From Holtermannia corniformis (taxonomy: Eukaryota; Basidiomycota; Tremellomycetes; Holtermanniales), in contig BCIJ01000032.1 of NCBI GenBank assembly GCA_001599935.1, positions 134,015 through 198,014 on the forward strand: a stretch of 64,000 nucleotides of DNA, read 5' to 3'. The notes under the pieces were generated by a model. That model worked only from the letters and a program-made list of their open reading frames with translations. It did no database searches and was not told the origin of the DNA. The position numbers were made by a program, and so were the translations under genes. Positions 1-12,625 of this stretch are shown piece by piece. Within the stretch, counting starts at the first letter, position 1. Each line of letters starts with the position of its first letter.

Positions 1-1694
1 GTCTGTACCGACCACATGTAGATTTCAAACGTATCTACCGAACCCGCGCATACGACGTCGCCCGAGGGATCGACAGCGAGGGAGGAGAATTGCACGGGCG
101 AAGGCGAGGTAAAGGTTCGGAAGTTTCGGTACCGGATCAAGTCGTACGCTCGTACCGTGCCATCGAGCGAGGCCGAGAACAGGACCTGACCCTGCTTTGA
201 AAACTCGACAGCCGAGATCGAGGCCGTGTGCTCTGGGAAAGTGACAAAACAGAACCCGCTGGCGGCGTTCCAGACCTTGACTTTGCCGTCTTCACCTCCT
301 GTCGCAATGTTTTGCCCATCCTGACTGAAGCTGAGCGTGTTCATGTCGTAGTAGTGGCCTTGCTGCTTGAGCACATAGCTCTCGCTCTGCCACTCCCACA
401 CGAGGAGCTGGCCGAGCTTTTGGGCGCCAAACGCAAGCCACTCGCCTGAAGCTGAAATGGCGACTGACGAAATCTTCTCATTCGAGATCGACAACGTGTG
501 CACGTTGGTAAAGTCTGGAAGCTCCCAGAGACCAAACACACCCGAGGCGAAGCCGACGACGAGAAGCGAGCTCGCCGGGTTGAACGTGACACAGACGACC
601 TTTGTCGCTGCTTGGTTGAAGTAGTTGCGGGCGGCGATCCCCCAGCGTGTGTAGGCCACCGTGTTGTCGAGGGTTGATGCTGCGGCGGACGACGATGTCG
701 GGCGGTCGAGGATGTCCATCTCGACGTCTGAATCGTCGGAATCCGCCTGCGTCTTGGCTTTCCACGTGAACACGGCGCCATCTTTCGAGACGGTATAGAT
801 CTGCCTGTCAGCTAGGATCGTGATTTGTAGAATAGACTGACGGATTTCTCGTCGTCTGAAAAGAAAGCGCCGACGACGACGCTGCGGTGTCCTCCAAACG
901 TCTTTGGCCGGAACCCCTCGACCGGGTCTAGAGTGTACAGCTTGGCCGTCATATCTCGCGAGGTTGTCAAGAAAAACCTGACGATTTCAGTAACGCAGCA
1001 GCCTATGCGCCGCCGGCTTACCTCGACGTCTTTGACCAGGTTATGCTAACAACCTCGTCGTGGTGACCGGTATAAGTCCGGTGCAGGACAAACGGCGCAA
1101 ACTCGCGCGCGAGGTAGGACGGCGTGTTCCACACTTGAATGTGGTGTCCGTGCGAGATGGCAATGTACCTTGTGCGTGTCAGGTTTTGGCGCGGCACAAT
1201 ACACATTGACACGCACTTGCCGTCTGGCGAGAAAGTGACGGCCTTGACTGGCTTTTTGAAGTTCATATGGTGGAGAACGACACCTTTGCGAAAGTGGATA
1301 AAGAGGGCGCGGCCGTCTGCGCTGTATCAGCGGTCGATTCGGCAGATCTATAGGTCAGAGCTCACCCTCGTCGATGGAGATGAGGACGTTGCCGTCCGGG
1401 GACAGGGCGATGCACGCAATGTTCTTGCGGTTTTCGAATGCCAGGGTGCGTGAGTTGTTGCTGCGATCACATGAGTTTTGAAAGCAGTGAGATCTGTCGT
1501 AGACTCACTTGACAAGGTCGAACACGGACACGCGGTTGCCGACTGGACTGAGGACCGAGTTGCCGTCGGGGGTGAACAAGACGTTTCCCTGGCGATACAC
1601 GGTCCCACAGAGGTTCTGATGTTGATGAGCTACTGATACACTGATCGGTCAGAGCCATCGAGTTACACACCTGAAAGGTAAAGTTTGCCTTCAT
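1..1694 (-). CDS. PWP2: Periodic tryptophan protein 2 (U3 snoRNP / SSU processome WD40 protein), 5' part
   Basis: WD40-repeat scaffold of the UTP-B subcomplex of the small-subunit processome in the nucleolus, needed for 18S rRNA processing. The first exon codes only eight residues (MKANFTFQ) before a GT-AG intron. The next exon gives the conserved N-terminus NLCGTVYRQGNVLFTPDGNS and then SPVGNRVSVFDLV. Further in, the family signature NFKKPVKAVTFSPDGK is followed by HGHHIQVWNTPSYLAREFAP and HRTYTGHHDEVVSITWSK. The last residues before the left edge read AGSVDTFEIYMWSVQT, so the rest of the beta-propeller and the C-terminus lie outside the window. At least five introns interrupt this part. The ATG at 1694 is the only one that gives the family N-terminus. 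Transcribed divergently from the coiled-coil gene at 2052. Confidence 0.9.
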
Positions 1695-2051
1695 CTTGGC
1701 TGTGCGAGCTGCTTTTCGCCCCTCGTCCGCACCACGATCACCCGCTTTTGTGTTCTCTACAGAACCCAAGCTCCGAACGATGATACAGCTCTGACTGCTG
1801 TGTTGTCGCTGATTGATGCGGTGAGATGCATCGTCGCCAGTTGACCATCCAAAATCACCCAACGCGCACTTTCCCACGGGTGTCGTGTCTCGAATTTCGC
1901 CACTGACCCCTCCTTTGGGACCGCGACTGACTTTGTTGACACTCGCAAGTGACATCGACGGCACAGCAGCAGCAGCGTCTGTGGCCAAGGTCTACAGCCT
2001 GCGAGGTGTCAAGATAGAGCTGACAGTCTCGGCACGGTGTCGTGAGGCGAG
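1695..2051. promoter_or_regulatory. Divergent intergenic region between PWP2 and the coiled-coil gene
   Basis: A 357-bp gap between two divergently transcribed genes that must hold both promoters. I see no convincing TATA box, repeat or RNA gene. Open frames here are short and lack codon or family support. Confidence 0.4.
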
Positions 2052-4303
2052 ATGAAGGGCCCGAGCACATCAACAAGCCGGCCGCTCGGTGCAAGCACGG
2101 CACAAAACATGCACAGTGTCATCCGAGGCCCCGCCAAGACGTCTAGCGAAGCTGAGGTGCTCAAGCTGCGCAATGTACTGGCCGAGGTCGAGGAGCACAA
2201 GAGACGACGGCACAAGGCCGAGGCAGACGTCCATGCGGCTCGCAAGGAGGCTGGTTCGTGAGGGCGTGCATGATCTTCGTCATGCTTACTAGTGTGATGG
2301 CAGTCGCGGCCCAAGAGAGTAACAAGCAGCTCAGGAAAGAAGTGAGCCGAGTCTCGCTAGTCGATTTGGTCCATATTGATCATTGCAGCTCGAGCGGCTC
2401 CAAGCCCGACTCGCGGATAAGGATGCCAAACTCGCCGCGCAGAGTGCAAAGGCGCACCTGAACCTAGAGCTGGAGTGCAAGCTGGAGCATTTGGTAGACA
2501 AGTACAATACGGCCAAGAAGAGGGTACGCCTCGGCTCAGACCGCATCGTTTGACGACTACTGATAGTCTTGTACAGTACCAGACCGAAACCGAGGCGCTC
2601 ACGGCGGAACAGACGGTAGCGAGAGCTCAAGTGACGACATTGACGACGGACACCGAGATCTTGCGATATCAACTCTCAGCTGCCGATCGCCAGGCGGCGG
2701 AATCTCAAGCCGAGGCGCAAAGTCTGCGTCTTCAGATCGCGAGCTCAAGTACCGGCAGTCGAGACGCGGACGTTGCATTGGCGGCGATCAGGCGGGAAGC
2801 CAGCGAGGCGCGCAAGCAGAATGGCGAGCTCTGTCGGCAAGTAGCGCAAGCGGAACAGGCTACGATCGAGGCCAAGGCGCAGATCGAGGTGCTGGTACAG
2901 GAGAAAGCACACTTGTTAGAAACGCAAGAAGGCTTACGAGCGGAGCTTGCAGCGCAGCGCTCGTCGAATGACAATGAGGCAACTCTGGCGCAGGAGCTGG
3001 AAAGCGCTCGTGCCCTGCTGCAAGCCTCGGCATTGGCATATGCGACCCTGCATGCCGACTCGGTGCCAGTATCCGAGTATCAAGCGACGACAGCCGAGCT
3101 CTGTGCCGTTCGCGAGCGCACTGCAACGCTCGAATACCAGCTGGCAATCGAACGAAGAAGAGCTACAGACCTAGCGGGTGCCCTTGCCGACGCCGATGAA
3201 TGCCTGCAGGTGGCACGCGGGCGCGCCGACGGCGCGGAAGAATGGGTGGACAGCCTGCTGGCAGAACGGCGGGCCGTGGTTGCCGAACCTGACGATCGCG
3301 ATCTTGGCGAATCTGCCCTGGGCGTCATGTACGTTCAAGCTGTGTGGGCCGCCAACGTCGAGGCTATCAATACGCAACATTACCACCAGTCAGTCGAGCA
3401 CCTAGAATCGCTCTGCGAGACGCAAGAGTCGTCGATCGTAGCACTCGCACAAGAACTCCAAGCTTTGCGCGACGCACACGCTGCTGCCCAAGCCTCGCTC
3501 GGGATGTCGGAAGCAGCGCGCCGTACCCTCGAATCTTTGCACTGTGCGCTGCTCGCGACGCACAAAGAGTGCGAGGCGCGGCAGGCCGAGACAGCGACGG
3601 CGCGGAAAGACGCGTCCGAGGCGCACAGGCAGCGCGAGGGGATCGAGGCAGAGATGAAGAGCGTACAAGAGCGCGCAAAGACTGATCGCGAGAACCTGAG
3701 GCGGGTGAATGAATCGATGGCGAGGTGGAAGGTGGCCGAGGCGGCGCTCGAGGCGGAGATCGGGCGGTGAGTGCTGGTCGTGACCGGAGCCTGGCTGATA
3801 CGTGGCCTTTACAGATTACGGGAAGCACTGACCCAGGCGTCACGGTATGAGCGCGCGTATGCAGACCTGGAAGCCGAGTTCCAGATCCTGCTGTCGCGCG
3901 AGGCGTTGGCAGCAGACGAAGCGGAGCGATTGGCCAAGATCAACTCGCAGCTGTACGGCTATGGTACTACCGGACAAGACGATCGGATCAGCTATATCGA
4001 GAGTGTACGGCGTGAGGCTGCGCAAGTCAAGCAGGTCAGTCTGCCGACGGCTCAGACAGGGCGCTGACACGCATCCAGGAGCTCGCATCAACGCGGAGTC
4101 TGCTCAACACGGCAAACGATACGATCGTAGCTCTCCAAGCAGAGATTGACGTCTACAAGGCGATCGAGCCGGATGCTGAGCTCGGTGCGAGTCGGCGCGT
4201 GAGGGTCATGAGGCGGCAGCCCGAGGGTGGGCGGTTGAGCGCCAGTGTGCGTTGCGGTGCTGGGCCAGGTGTGTCTGCACAGAGCAAGAGTACGCTTGGG
4301 TGA
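2052..4303 (+). CDS. Long coiled-coil protein with HMMR-like C-terminal segment
   Basis: Almost the whole product is predicted coiled coil, with runs rich in Ala, Glu, Gln, Arg and Leu. Exon 1 starts at ATG 2052 (MKGPSTSTSRPLG). I place introns at 2254-2303 (5' site GTTCGT), about 2341-2389, about 2524-2577, about 3768-3814 and about 4036-4078, ending at TGA 4301. The large exon from about 2578 to 3767 carries most heptads. Near the C-terminus, AKINSQLYGYGTTGQDDRI followed by YIESVRREAAQVKQELAS resembles the short conserved C-terminal motif of hyaluronan-mediated motility receptor (HMMR) proteins, which act at spindles. That similarity is from memory and weak; a generic structural coiled-coil protein is the safe call. 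About 550 residues after splicing. Confidence 0.75.
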
Positions 4304-4694
4304 GGCCAAGGAGATGGCGGAGATCATGCTGGGTTGTAGAATGGAGAGCTATGTACTGTGCAAGATGGGTGAGATCACGTGATCGGTCGACTCACCCGGT
4401 ATAACCTGCTCGCTCCCCGTCGCTCTCTTCTCTCTGGTGTCTCCCTCTTGCCCAGTACCAAAGGCAGAGGGACGTCTGTTGGCGGCCTTGAGGTGAGGCC
4501 GAGTAGATGCAAGGTAGATGCGTGGTCGTACTCTGAGTTTGTAATGATCCGTGGAAACGGCGAGCTCGACCGCCCACTCGTCGTTCTCGTTGTTGCAACC
4601 CTCTGCTTCTCGCTGCGTTGCTTGTTCCTGCACTCGTCTGCCCGTCCAGAGCTCTGCGTACGAGCAAAGCTCGCTTCACTCCCAGTCGATCCCA
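4304..4694. promoter_or_regulatory. Intergenic / 5' leader upstream of the Caprin-like gene
   Basis: No separate gene is seen. The reading frame of the downstream protein stays open back to an in-frame ATG at 4551, so part of this stretch could be an N-terminal extension. The ATG at 4695 has the better context (CCCAATGGC) and starts a more typical sequence. Confidence 0.4.
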
Positions 4695-6868
4695 ATGGCC
4701 GCGATCACAGCCGCAGCAGGCCCGACCGGGTCTTCCCTTGGGCGCACGATCCCCCGCTTGCCCACCGCGAGCGAGCCAGAGTCAGTCAACGGCACGGGAT
4801 CGAGACCCAAGAAAAAGAAGAAGAACACCAAGGCCAAGGCGGTCGAGACCAGTCCAATTCCATCTCCTGACGGCGTAAAGGATGATGCAGAGATGGACGA
4901 CGTCGAGGACGCCAACACCGACAAGGCGCCCGTAGCAGCCCGGGGAGCCCTAGAGGAGATGCTGAGTAAACGATTGAGGATGATTGGCAAGAAGATTGTC
5001 CGTCGCTCGAGCACCCTACGGCACCCGAGCTGACGCCGTTGACAGCAAAAGCTCCGGTCGTATCAGCAACAACCGCGCGAATCACTCAACCAGGACCAGA
5101 TCTCGGCCCTCGCGAGCCTGCAGACGCTCGAGGGCGCGTACAAGGAGCTCGACGAGGTTGCAAAGAGCGTCGAGGTACGTCCGGGCTCAACCGGCATCCT
5201 CGCTCGCGGTACTCATGTCCCCATCTAGGTGTTTGAGCTTGCGCAAGCGGCCCGTGCGCGTGAGCAGAGGGCAGAAGAAGAACGCGAGGTCCAACGACAG
5301 ATGCAGCTCGCTGTAGCCGAATACCAAGTGCGTCCTCGTACCCCTAGCACCGATCAGCCTCACCCTACAGACATCCCTCATCTCCCCGCTCGTCATGTTC
5401 GTCACGCTCCAGGGGCTACTGAACCCTCCACGCTCAATCACAAACCCGTACGCACCGCCGTTCGACCCAATCAACCTCCCGCACAACCTCCGAGACCACG
5501 TCGATGCCTCGGACGCCGCGCTCGTGGGCGAGCTGTGGCACCGCCTGATCATTGGCGGTGAGAGTGCGCGACTCGCTCTCCAAGTCGTTCGCAAGGAGTC
5601 TGACGCCGGTGGACGATGCAAGTCGATCAGGGGCCAGCGGGGCATAGCTGACATTAGTCCAACAGACGCACGCGTACATGAGCTCGTCGAAATCCTTAGT
5701 ACCCCACCGGCACCCTCAGCTCTACCCGACTTTTCACACGCCGGAACGCAGCCGTCGTTCCACGCGGGCGAGCAGAGCCCCGTCAAGCCGGCCGACGCGC
5801 TGCTCGCAGCCATGCAATCGTCGTCAACCGGCCCGCTCAACTTTTTGCAAGACGACGAGCTCGAGCTGCCTGCTGCTGAAGACGAAACGGCCGTGGCCGT
5901 ACCGTCGGTCTCAGAGACAGAGGAGGTAGTCGAGCCCATGATGGTCAAAGACGAGGCGTCAGAGGTCGTCGAAACCGCTGCCAAGGTCGAGGACGTTGGA
6001 GTCGTCAAGGTCAGTCGTTAGCTCACCCTCCGTCCGGTACTCTATTGACGCCCAGTCAGCAAGGGGCACCTGTCGCCGAATCACGCGCTCCGTCAGAGAC
6101 AGCACCGACCGAGAGCGCCTCGACCGTGCCCACACCGGCCATCAAGCCGACAGCCGTGTCGACCGCGGCGCCCTCAGTCGCCAACTGGGCAGATGACGAC
6201 GACGACGAGGTCGATCTCGACATGCTCCGTGGGGCGTTTGGTGCGTCCACTCCGGTCGTTGCGCCCGAACCGATCGCCGAGCCGGAGCCCGCCGCGGCAC
6301 CGGCGAGCAAGGCCATCGAGGCCGTTCAGCAACAACCGTCAGAGCGTGCCGTTTCCAGCCCGACACCATCAGAGGCCGCAAAGCGCGCTTCGCCCAAGCG
6401 TGCCCCTCGGCCGAAATCGGGCGCTCATGCGGCTTTGGGTGCTAGCTCGGGTTCCAACCCGAACCTCAACGCCAATGGTAACAAGCAACGCAACGGTCCT
6501 TCACAGCGTCCCGATCCAAACACGCCGTCGCGGCCTCTGCAGCAAGGTCCGCCTCCTGTAGCTCGCCAGGGCTCGGCACCGAGCGTGCTCATTGATGAAG
6601 ATGGGTTCGAGATGAAAGCGCCCAAACGGCGGCCAAGTCAAGCGTATGCTCCGACCGGCCCTGGCGGCCCCGGTGGCTCGCAACGCGGTCGTGGACCCTT
6701 CCGCGGTCCTCGGCCTCAAGGCGATGGTTCATGTAAGTCTCTGGCCGTCTCTGCACCGTGCTGAATGCCACAGCACACCCAACCGGGCCACGGCGCGATC
6801 CGGCTTCTCAGCGCGCGCCATCACAATCCAAGCCATCCATCTACAAGCCGATCGGCCAACCGGTCTAA
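4695..6868 (+). CDS. Caprin-like RNA-associated protein (acidic, low-complexity, RG-rich tail)
   Basis: The N-terminus has a lysine run (PKKKKKNTKAKA). It is followed by an HR1-like segment, EEMLSKRLRMIGKKI joined across a 5' intron to QKLRSYQQQPRESLNQDQIS, then LASLQTLEGAYKELDEVAKS. This order (LRxxGKKI, LNxDQ, LExxxKELxEV) resembles the dimerisation region of Caprin-type cytoplasmic RNA-granule proteins. The middle is acidic (DDDDEVDLDMLRGAFG). The C-terminal third is Pro/Ser/Gly-rich with RGPFRGPRPQGDG, an RG-type RNA-binding tail, ending YKPIGQPV. I place six introns; the one at about 5560-5665 is uncertain because the frame is open through it. The Caprin assignment is inference; an RNA-binding regulatory role is likely. 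Confidence 0.7.
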
Positions 6869-6971
6869 TGCGGTCCATCCCGTGCATACGCTCCCTGTTT
6901 TATCCGTCTCTGCTGCTTGCATAGTGCCATAGCCGACCGCATCATATGCATAGATGCTCTTGTGTAACCAC

Positions 6972-9900
6972 CTAGGGCGAGATTGCCGCACGCACAGTGT
7001 CCTCGCTGCCTTCGCGCCCGCCTCGGCGGCCCTGCCCGAACCAGCGCTTCTTGTCACCGGTCGGACTGAGCGGCGACCTGGCGCGCTCGGCTGGCGAGTC
7101 GTATGACCAGGTACCGGGAGTCTGGCCGGGGAGATGGACGGCGGCAATCTGGCGCAATTGAACCTCGTAGCTGTCTGAACGGGCGTGACGCGGGTGATTC
7201 GTCGTATCGGCAAACACCGTGACCGGGCTGTCCTGCAGCGAAGCCTGGCGTGTGAGCGAAGACGTGGGCGAAGGCGCTACGATGGTGGTAGCGGACCGAG
7301 CGGACAATGGTGATTTGCTGAAATAACTACCGGCGTCACCGGGCGCCAGCGCGACCGGTGTCATTGCGTCGTCGACTTCAGCCACCGTCTGCAGAGGTTG
7401 GAGTGCTGATGACGGTTGACGCCGGTGATCAGTCTGGTTGATCTTGATGGGCGACGCTTGGCGCTCGGCGCTAGGTGCGCGATAGATTGAGCGCTCACGA
7501 CGAGAGTGCCGGAGCTCTGCCTGGCGCGCTTTGAGCCAAGAGAAAAAGTGATCCGGGAGAGCGACGAGGTCGGCGTGATCCGGTAAAGTCCAGCCTAGCG
7601 GTCGTTCCGACGCAAAGCTTGTGCGCGAGGCAGGGCGTGAGCCATGGCGCGTGTTGTCAGACACGAAAGGGGATTGGGGCAGTGTCGTGTGGTAGGCTGT
7701 GCCCGGCGGTGGCGTCGCAACGAGGTAGTCGTTTGCCGACGGCAGATCAAAAGGGATCATGAACCGGCTGTCGAGAAGCTCGCCTGCGCTCTCTGGAGCC
7801 GTTTGGGGGACAAAGTCGGCCAAGGCTAGGGATCCGTCAAACAGCGAGTCGATCGGCGTCGAGTCGTCAGGCGCACTTGACGTCAACGAGCGATCTGAAG
7901 CGTCGGAATGCTCGCGCGCACGCTGCTTGACCTGCATCTCTTTTTGAATAGCCTCGACGCCCGCTTGGACGCGTCGTCGCTCCCAGTCTCGCTGCAGCTG
8001 AACGAGGTACTGCGTACACTCGTCCGTCATCCGGCTCTCGCTCACTTCAAACCGGTAGTCGCGTACGGCACGGCGCATCTGAAGCGGGTTGAGCGCGCGC
8101 ATACTCTGCAGCGTGCCAATCAGGGCATCAAACTCGTTCAAGCCGGATTGACACTGAAGCCACTGCAGCAGCTGAGTCACGGGTTCGAGGTGTTTCGTCG
8201 CCGTCCGCGCCGGGAGCCCGTTGAACCGGACCCAGTCCTCCAACGCGGAAATGTTCATCTTGATCTGCACGGCCTTTGTCCGACACAGGTACTTTTTGCG
8301 CGTCAGGATCCGGTTGAAGAGCTCGCACGAGATCCAATAAAACGTCTGTGAGAACGCTTGGACGATGATGGCGGGATTGACTTGGTACAGCTGCAGGATG
8401 AGCAGCACGGCCGAGAGGATGTCGGTGATGGATTCGGGGCTTGTTTGCGTCGCATCGAGCATTGAACCTGTGATGGTGTCGGTCGATGCCGACTTGCCCA
8501 TGCGGAGGTCTTGCATCGATTGAGGTCGAGCGAGCGAGCGCAAGCTGTTGAATGGCGATGCGGCGCTCGCAGCGTCTCGCAGGGAGCCAAACGAGGTCGA
8601 AGGCGGGGTACTTGGCTCGCTCACGCCAGGACCGGGACTGTCGCCAAAGATCTGCGTCTTGGGCAGGACGGTTGGCCGTTTCTTTGTTTTTGGACCGGCA
8701 AACGAGCGGAATAGAGACCATTCGCCTTCGAACCGAACATCGTCGAATTCATCGATCGTCTCGTGGTCGAGCAGGGCGGCGTCTAGGACAGCATCGATCC
8801 GGCGCTCGGCAACGCGGATGACAAAGACTGCGCGAGTTAGTTGGCTTGAAGCGGAAGAAAGCGCACTGACCATGGACTGCATTGATCAATTCCTCAATCA
8901 TGCTCAAGAGCCCCAACTCGTCACACGCGGCCTCCATCTCGGGCTCGCCACGGAGCAAATGCAACAGCACGGTCGAGTTGTACGCCCAGAATGCAAGGTA
9001 TGCCAAATCCTCGACGTTGCTCTGTCTCATCAGCCTAAGAGTATCACACCAGTCGGTCAAAGACTGACATAGATGCCCTTTTCAATCTTCTCGACCGCGC
9101 CTTCGAGCAGTTCTTCCAACCACGAGTCATCGCACCTATACAGCGCAAAGCGCGCCGCGAGGTAGATTGCGTTGGCGGGTAGAGTCCGCTGAGCGAGCGG
9201 GAAGCAGTGCGGGATGCAGTCTGTGATGAGGATCCGGAGGAAGGAGGGGAGGGATGGGAGGGAGAAGACGAGCATCGAGTCGTATCCGGTCGTGTCCTGT
9301 TTGCATCAGCTCTTGTACGAGAGGATGGAGGCACTTACCGGCTGCTCATCAAGTTGCTCTTCAACGACATCCTCTTCACCCTCGTCGTCACTACTATCGC
9401 TGTCCTCGTGCGCTGTACCCCATCCCAGCCCCGAATCGCCCGACACACGACCACTGTTATGCACCTTGCGAGGCGGTAACAACAACGCCGGATCGACATC
9501 GACCACGCGCGCGCGTTCTCGAACCCAAGCCTCTCTCTCTGCCTCTTCCCTCCTCGCCTTGTCCCTCTTGTCAGCTCGCTGTAGCCTACGCGATGCGCGC
9601 GTCCTTCGACGGAGTAACAATTCCCGCCGGCGGAGTGAACTCGGATCCAGTTGAGCAGATGGGACGGGACCCGTCGAGGGGCCCGGTGAGGGTGTATGTT
9701 CGCTTTCGGCGACTTGAGCGTGCTCGAGCAAGATGGCGGTATCTTGGCGTTGAGGGATTCCCGAGATGAGGTCGAGCGGCGTCAGACCGCGGTTGGTCTG
9801 CGCTTGGGTCGACGCGCCGCGCGTGAGGAGGAAGGATACGAGGGGTGGGGTCGAGAGCAAGCTCGCGAGGTGGAGAGGTGTCCACCCGGCTGTAGCGGTC

Positions 9901-10451
9901 AGCACGAACCAAGACATAGGGTGAGCAGCGTAGACCCACAGCGGTCTCGACCGCCATTCAAGCCTAGGTCAAGCCCCCAGCGCGATACCAAACTCCTAAC
10001 GCCCTCTTCCCGCTCTTCACGCCCACAAGAGCCCAAGATGGCCATACCGACCAGTCCCCAACCATCCTCATCTTCAATCGCGCCCGCCTGCTCGTCCAGC
10101 GCTGCCGCCTGCACCACTCAGCTCAGCTCTGGACCGCGTTCTACCCCCACCTGGCGCGCAACTCACCCATTCACCCTCGAGTCCCGTCAACCAAGCGAGT
10201 AAAGCCGAATCAGCATGGACGACTGCCCACTCGAGTGCATGCTTGAGTACGAGCGCGGCGCGGAGGTCTTGAGATGTCGAGAGGAGGGCTGAGATGGAGG
10301 CTGGAGTGGGTGAGGAGAGGAACAGGGGCGGTCGAGGTGGGATACAAGGTCTTGGCCTGGTGCGGTTAGCGACGAGTGAGATGAGACGGTCGACTGACAG
10401 GTCTGATGGTCTCGAGCTGGAGGCATGAGCGAGCTCCTCGGCCGTCGCCAT
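6972..10451 (-). CDS. Ankyrin-repeat and DIL (dilute) domain protein
   Basis: The N-terminal part, starting at ATG 10451 (MATAEELAHASSS), carries ankyrin-like repeats. The clearest is AGWTPLHLASLLSTPPLVSF followed by LLTRGASTQAQTNRGLTPLD. The ankyrin phase is restored by an intron of about 64 nt that joins LDLGLNG to AGWTPLHLA. After an acidic linker and several introns comes a DIL domain of the kind found in class V myosin tails: SAVLLILQLYQVNPAIIVQA, FSQTFYWISCELFNRIL, MNISALEDWVRFNGLP, then QWLQCQ. The C-terminal ~300 residues are Ser/Pro-rich and probably disordered. Fungal ankyrin-DIL proteins are known as a domain combination but poorly characterised; a membrane or vesicle-trafficking adaptor role is a reasonable guess. 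Stop is TAG at 6972-6974. Confidence 0.85.
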
Positions 10452-10937
10452 CACGGCGCCGACGCTGGGGTGTGAGTAGTGCAATCCCAGTCGAGCAGAT
10501 CACAGCCTTGAGAGGTATAGAGAGCTCGCCAGTCGACGGCTCGAGGCCTCTCACGGTCGAAAGGGGTCTACCGTACTCGCCGTGCTTTATCGCTCCGGCC
10601 CGTCCTCTGGGCTGTAGCGTATCGTGTGTCCACCAGCAATCACTATGCTGTTCGTGCTATGCTGTTCTTGCTGAGCGCCTGTCACTCGCCAGATGATCGA
10701 GGCTGGTCGCCAGTACAAAGTCAAACCTCGCGTCTCGTGTGCGGCAAAATCAACGACCACGACTTGGGCGTGGGCGTGGGCGGCCATCACTCTGCTGTGC
10801 TGGCACGCAAAGTGCACTGCACTGCATTGTGATACTCTACTGTGAATCCGAGTATAGCCATGCATCCAACCATACAACGATTCATGCGATACAATAGCCG
10901 TCGTGAGAGGGGGTGAGGGTGCGGTGGGGTGCAGACG
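10452..10937. other. Intergenic region
   Basis: A 486-bp gap between the ankyrin-DIL start and the 3' end of the next minus-strand gene. It must contain the ankyrin-DIL promoter. I see no RNA gene, repeat or supported ORF. Confidence 0.4.
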
Positions 10938-11541
10938 CTATGTAGGCACTGGCGGGTTCATAGACTCTTGTCCAGGACAAGTACTAGCGAGAGGCTCTCG
11001 ATACTCGCCCATGACACTCTGGAGGAACCCCTGGGTCGCATCAAAAGCTCTCAACAGGTCGATCAGATTCTGATCGTCGGCGTTGGTATAGCTTGAGCTG
11101 GGACCGTCAGCAGACAGAGCTAGTAAAGACGGCGACTGACCGCTCAGCCCCGGCGCCCAGTAGTCCGTTCAGTACCCAGACGCCATCCTTGTCCTTTTCA
11201 ACTCGCGTCCATCTGACCCCCTGGCCCTGACCGGCTACCGTCGCCGTCGAGCTGACAGATGCTTGCCCATCATCCGCTACATCAACCAAGACGGTGTGAC
11301 GGCTCGCTCGGAATGGGTTGATGGCTGGATCGTCCGCGAAGACGTATTGGACCGATGTCGGCGGTCGGGTCTGTACCGAGGAAGCAATAGAGGCCGACTG
11401 GGCCGCTGGCTGTAGATTGAGGAGGATGTTGCATGGGATCTCCAATGGGATACTCATCAGTTGCACAAGATGGTTTAATGTCACTGTATAGGCAGCAAGA
11501 CACCCGAGTCTTCCAGTTTTGCTTCCGCTCAGGTCACTCAT
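10938..11541 (-). CDS. Small conserved-looking protein of unknown function
   Basis: Two exons joined by a roughly 45-nt intron at about 11100-11142 give a product of about 185 residues. Exon 1 starts MSDLSGSKTGRLG and contains the hydrophobic stretch MSIPLEIPCNILLNLQPA, then YVFADDPAINPFRASRH. Exon 2 gives SYTNADDQNLIDLLRAFDAT and LQSVMGEYREPL before a TAG at 10938. No signal peptide, membrane segment or known motif is evident. Codon use and the clean intron support a real gene. I do not recognise the family. Confidence 0.6.
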
Positions 11542-11605
11542 ACTATCCCCGTGTCATCGTGATCCAGTATGCAACATTGCGTCCCTACTCTGCCCTTCAG
11601 TCCGC

Positions 11606-12160
11606 CTAGTGCTTGTTGGCCTTTTTCGCCTCGTCAGACTGCCTCTTGGCCTCGAGGATGGCGTCCTCGTCTTGTTGGATCTCGAGGTCCTTTTTCGCGC
11701 CGCGCGAGGGCTCGTTGCCGTGCTGTTGGGCGTCAGCGTGTTGGACAGGGGCGCTGCACGCGGCGTCAACAGAGGCTCAGAGCGCACTCCAGCGCTCGTG
11801 CGACTTTGACCTCTGAGCTCTACACGCTCGCACTCACCGAACGAGCAGCAGCCGTAGGGTCAACGTGCTCCTTTGCCTTGTCGGCCTTCTCCTCGAGCTT
11901 CTCAACGCGGAGAGCGTCCTTGACAGTGTTGGCGTGCGAGCGCTGGTCAAGAGCGTCGATCCTGGGCGAGTCAATCTGACATTCTACCGAAGCGAGTGTG
12001 AGACACTTACCGGTCGTGAGCGTGCTCTGGGGCACCCTCGTAAGCGGCACCAGTGTGGGCGTTGCCTATAGCCCGTGAGTAAGACTGACAGACCCGAGCA
12101 GGAGACCAACGTACCGGCGTGTCCGGTCTTGGGGTCGATGGCACCTGCGTTGTCTGACAT
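11606..12160 (-). CDS. Small highly charged hydrophilic protein, stress-type
   Basis: About 113 residues from four exons. It begins MSDNAGAIDPKTGHAG and continues NAHTGAAYEGAPEHAHDR, then a charged helical part, DALRVEKLEEKADKAKEHVD. After an intron of about 115 nt it ends HGNEPSRGAKKDLEIQQDED and KRQSDEAKKANKH. It has no Cys, few aromatics and no hydrophobic core, like LEA or hydrophilin-type proteins. It is divergent from the Hsp9/12 gene at 12686 and shares its 525-bp promoter, which supports a stress role (inference). The last intron is placed so that the AACAG acceptor gives an in-frame tail; the nearer GTGCAG acceptor breaks the frame. Confidence 0.65.
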
Positions 12161-12500
12161 TGTTGTTGTAGGTGGGGGTGTGTTGGCTCAAGTATGTACT
12201 GTAGTGGTCGCTTGCTGGCCTCGACGAGCTTCTATCCCGTTTCGTGCAGAATCTCCGGTTGCACTGTGACGTCACTCGATCACCAACCAACACGTGTCAA
12301 TCAAGAGTGGCAGGAGCAATGTGGCACGAGATCAGCACACGATGAAAAGAATGCTCCGGGCCGGGATGGGATTGTTATCAGACTGTTGGACACTGTGCAC
12401 GGTACGGTAGCATGCATACACATGAGCAGTACATCCCACCTTCCACTCACACCCACCACGGCCCGTCGCCACGCACCAAGCATCCGCTCAGGGCGCGTCC

Positions 12501-12594
12501 CCCCTCCCGACGTCATGCCCAGCCTCACAACCGGCACGCGTGATCCGTCATTCATGACGACTGGTCACGCTGACAGCGGATCCAAGCGTATAAG
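12501..12594 (+). promoter_or_regulatory. Hsp9/12 promoter elements: STRE-like CCCCT and TATA-like box
   Basis: A CCCCT pentamer at 12501-12505 matches the yeast stress-response element core, and TATAAG at 12589-12594 lies about 95 bp upstream of the Hsp9/12 ATG. Both are short motifs. Their relevance rests on the downstream stress gene. Confidence 0.4.
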
Positions 12595-12625
12595 AGCAGC
12601 CGTCTCCTCATTGCCGTCGCTACCA

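Noticed and set aside
9880..9930. A 20-nt GT-AG intron (donor GTTCGT, CTGAC branch, CTACAG acceptor) in the ankyrin-DIL gene
   Set aside because: An upstream donor (GTCGAG) gives a normal ~64-nt intron and a better ankyrin repeat (LDLGLNGAGWTPLHLA), so the ultra-short intron is unnecessary.
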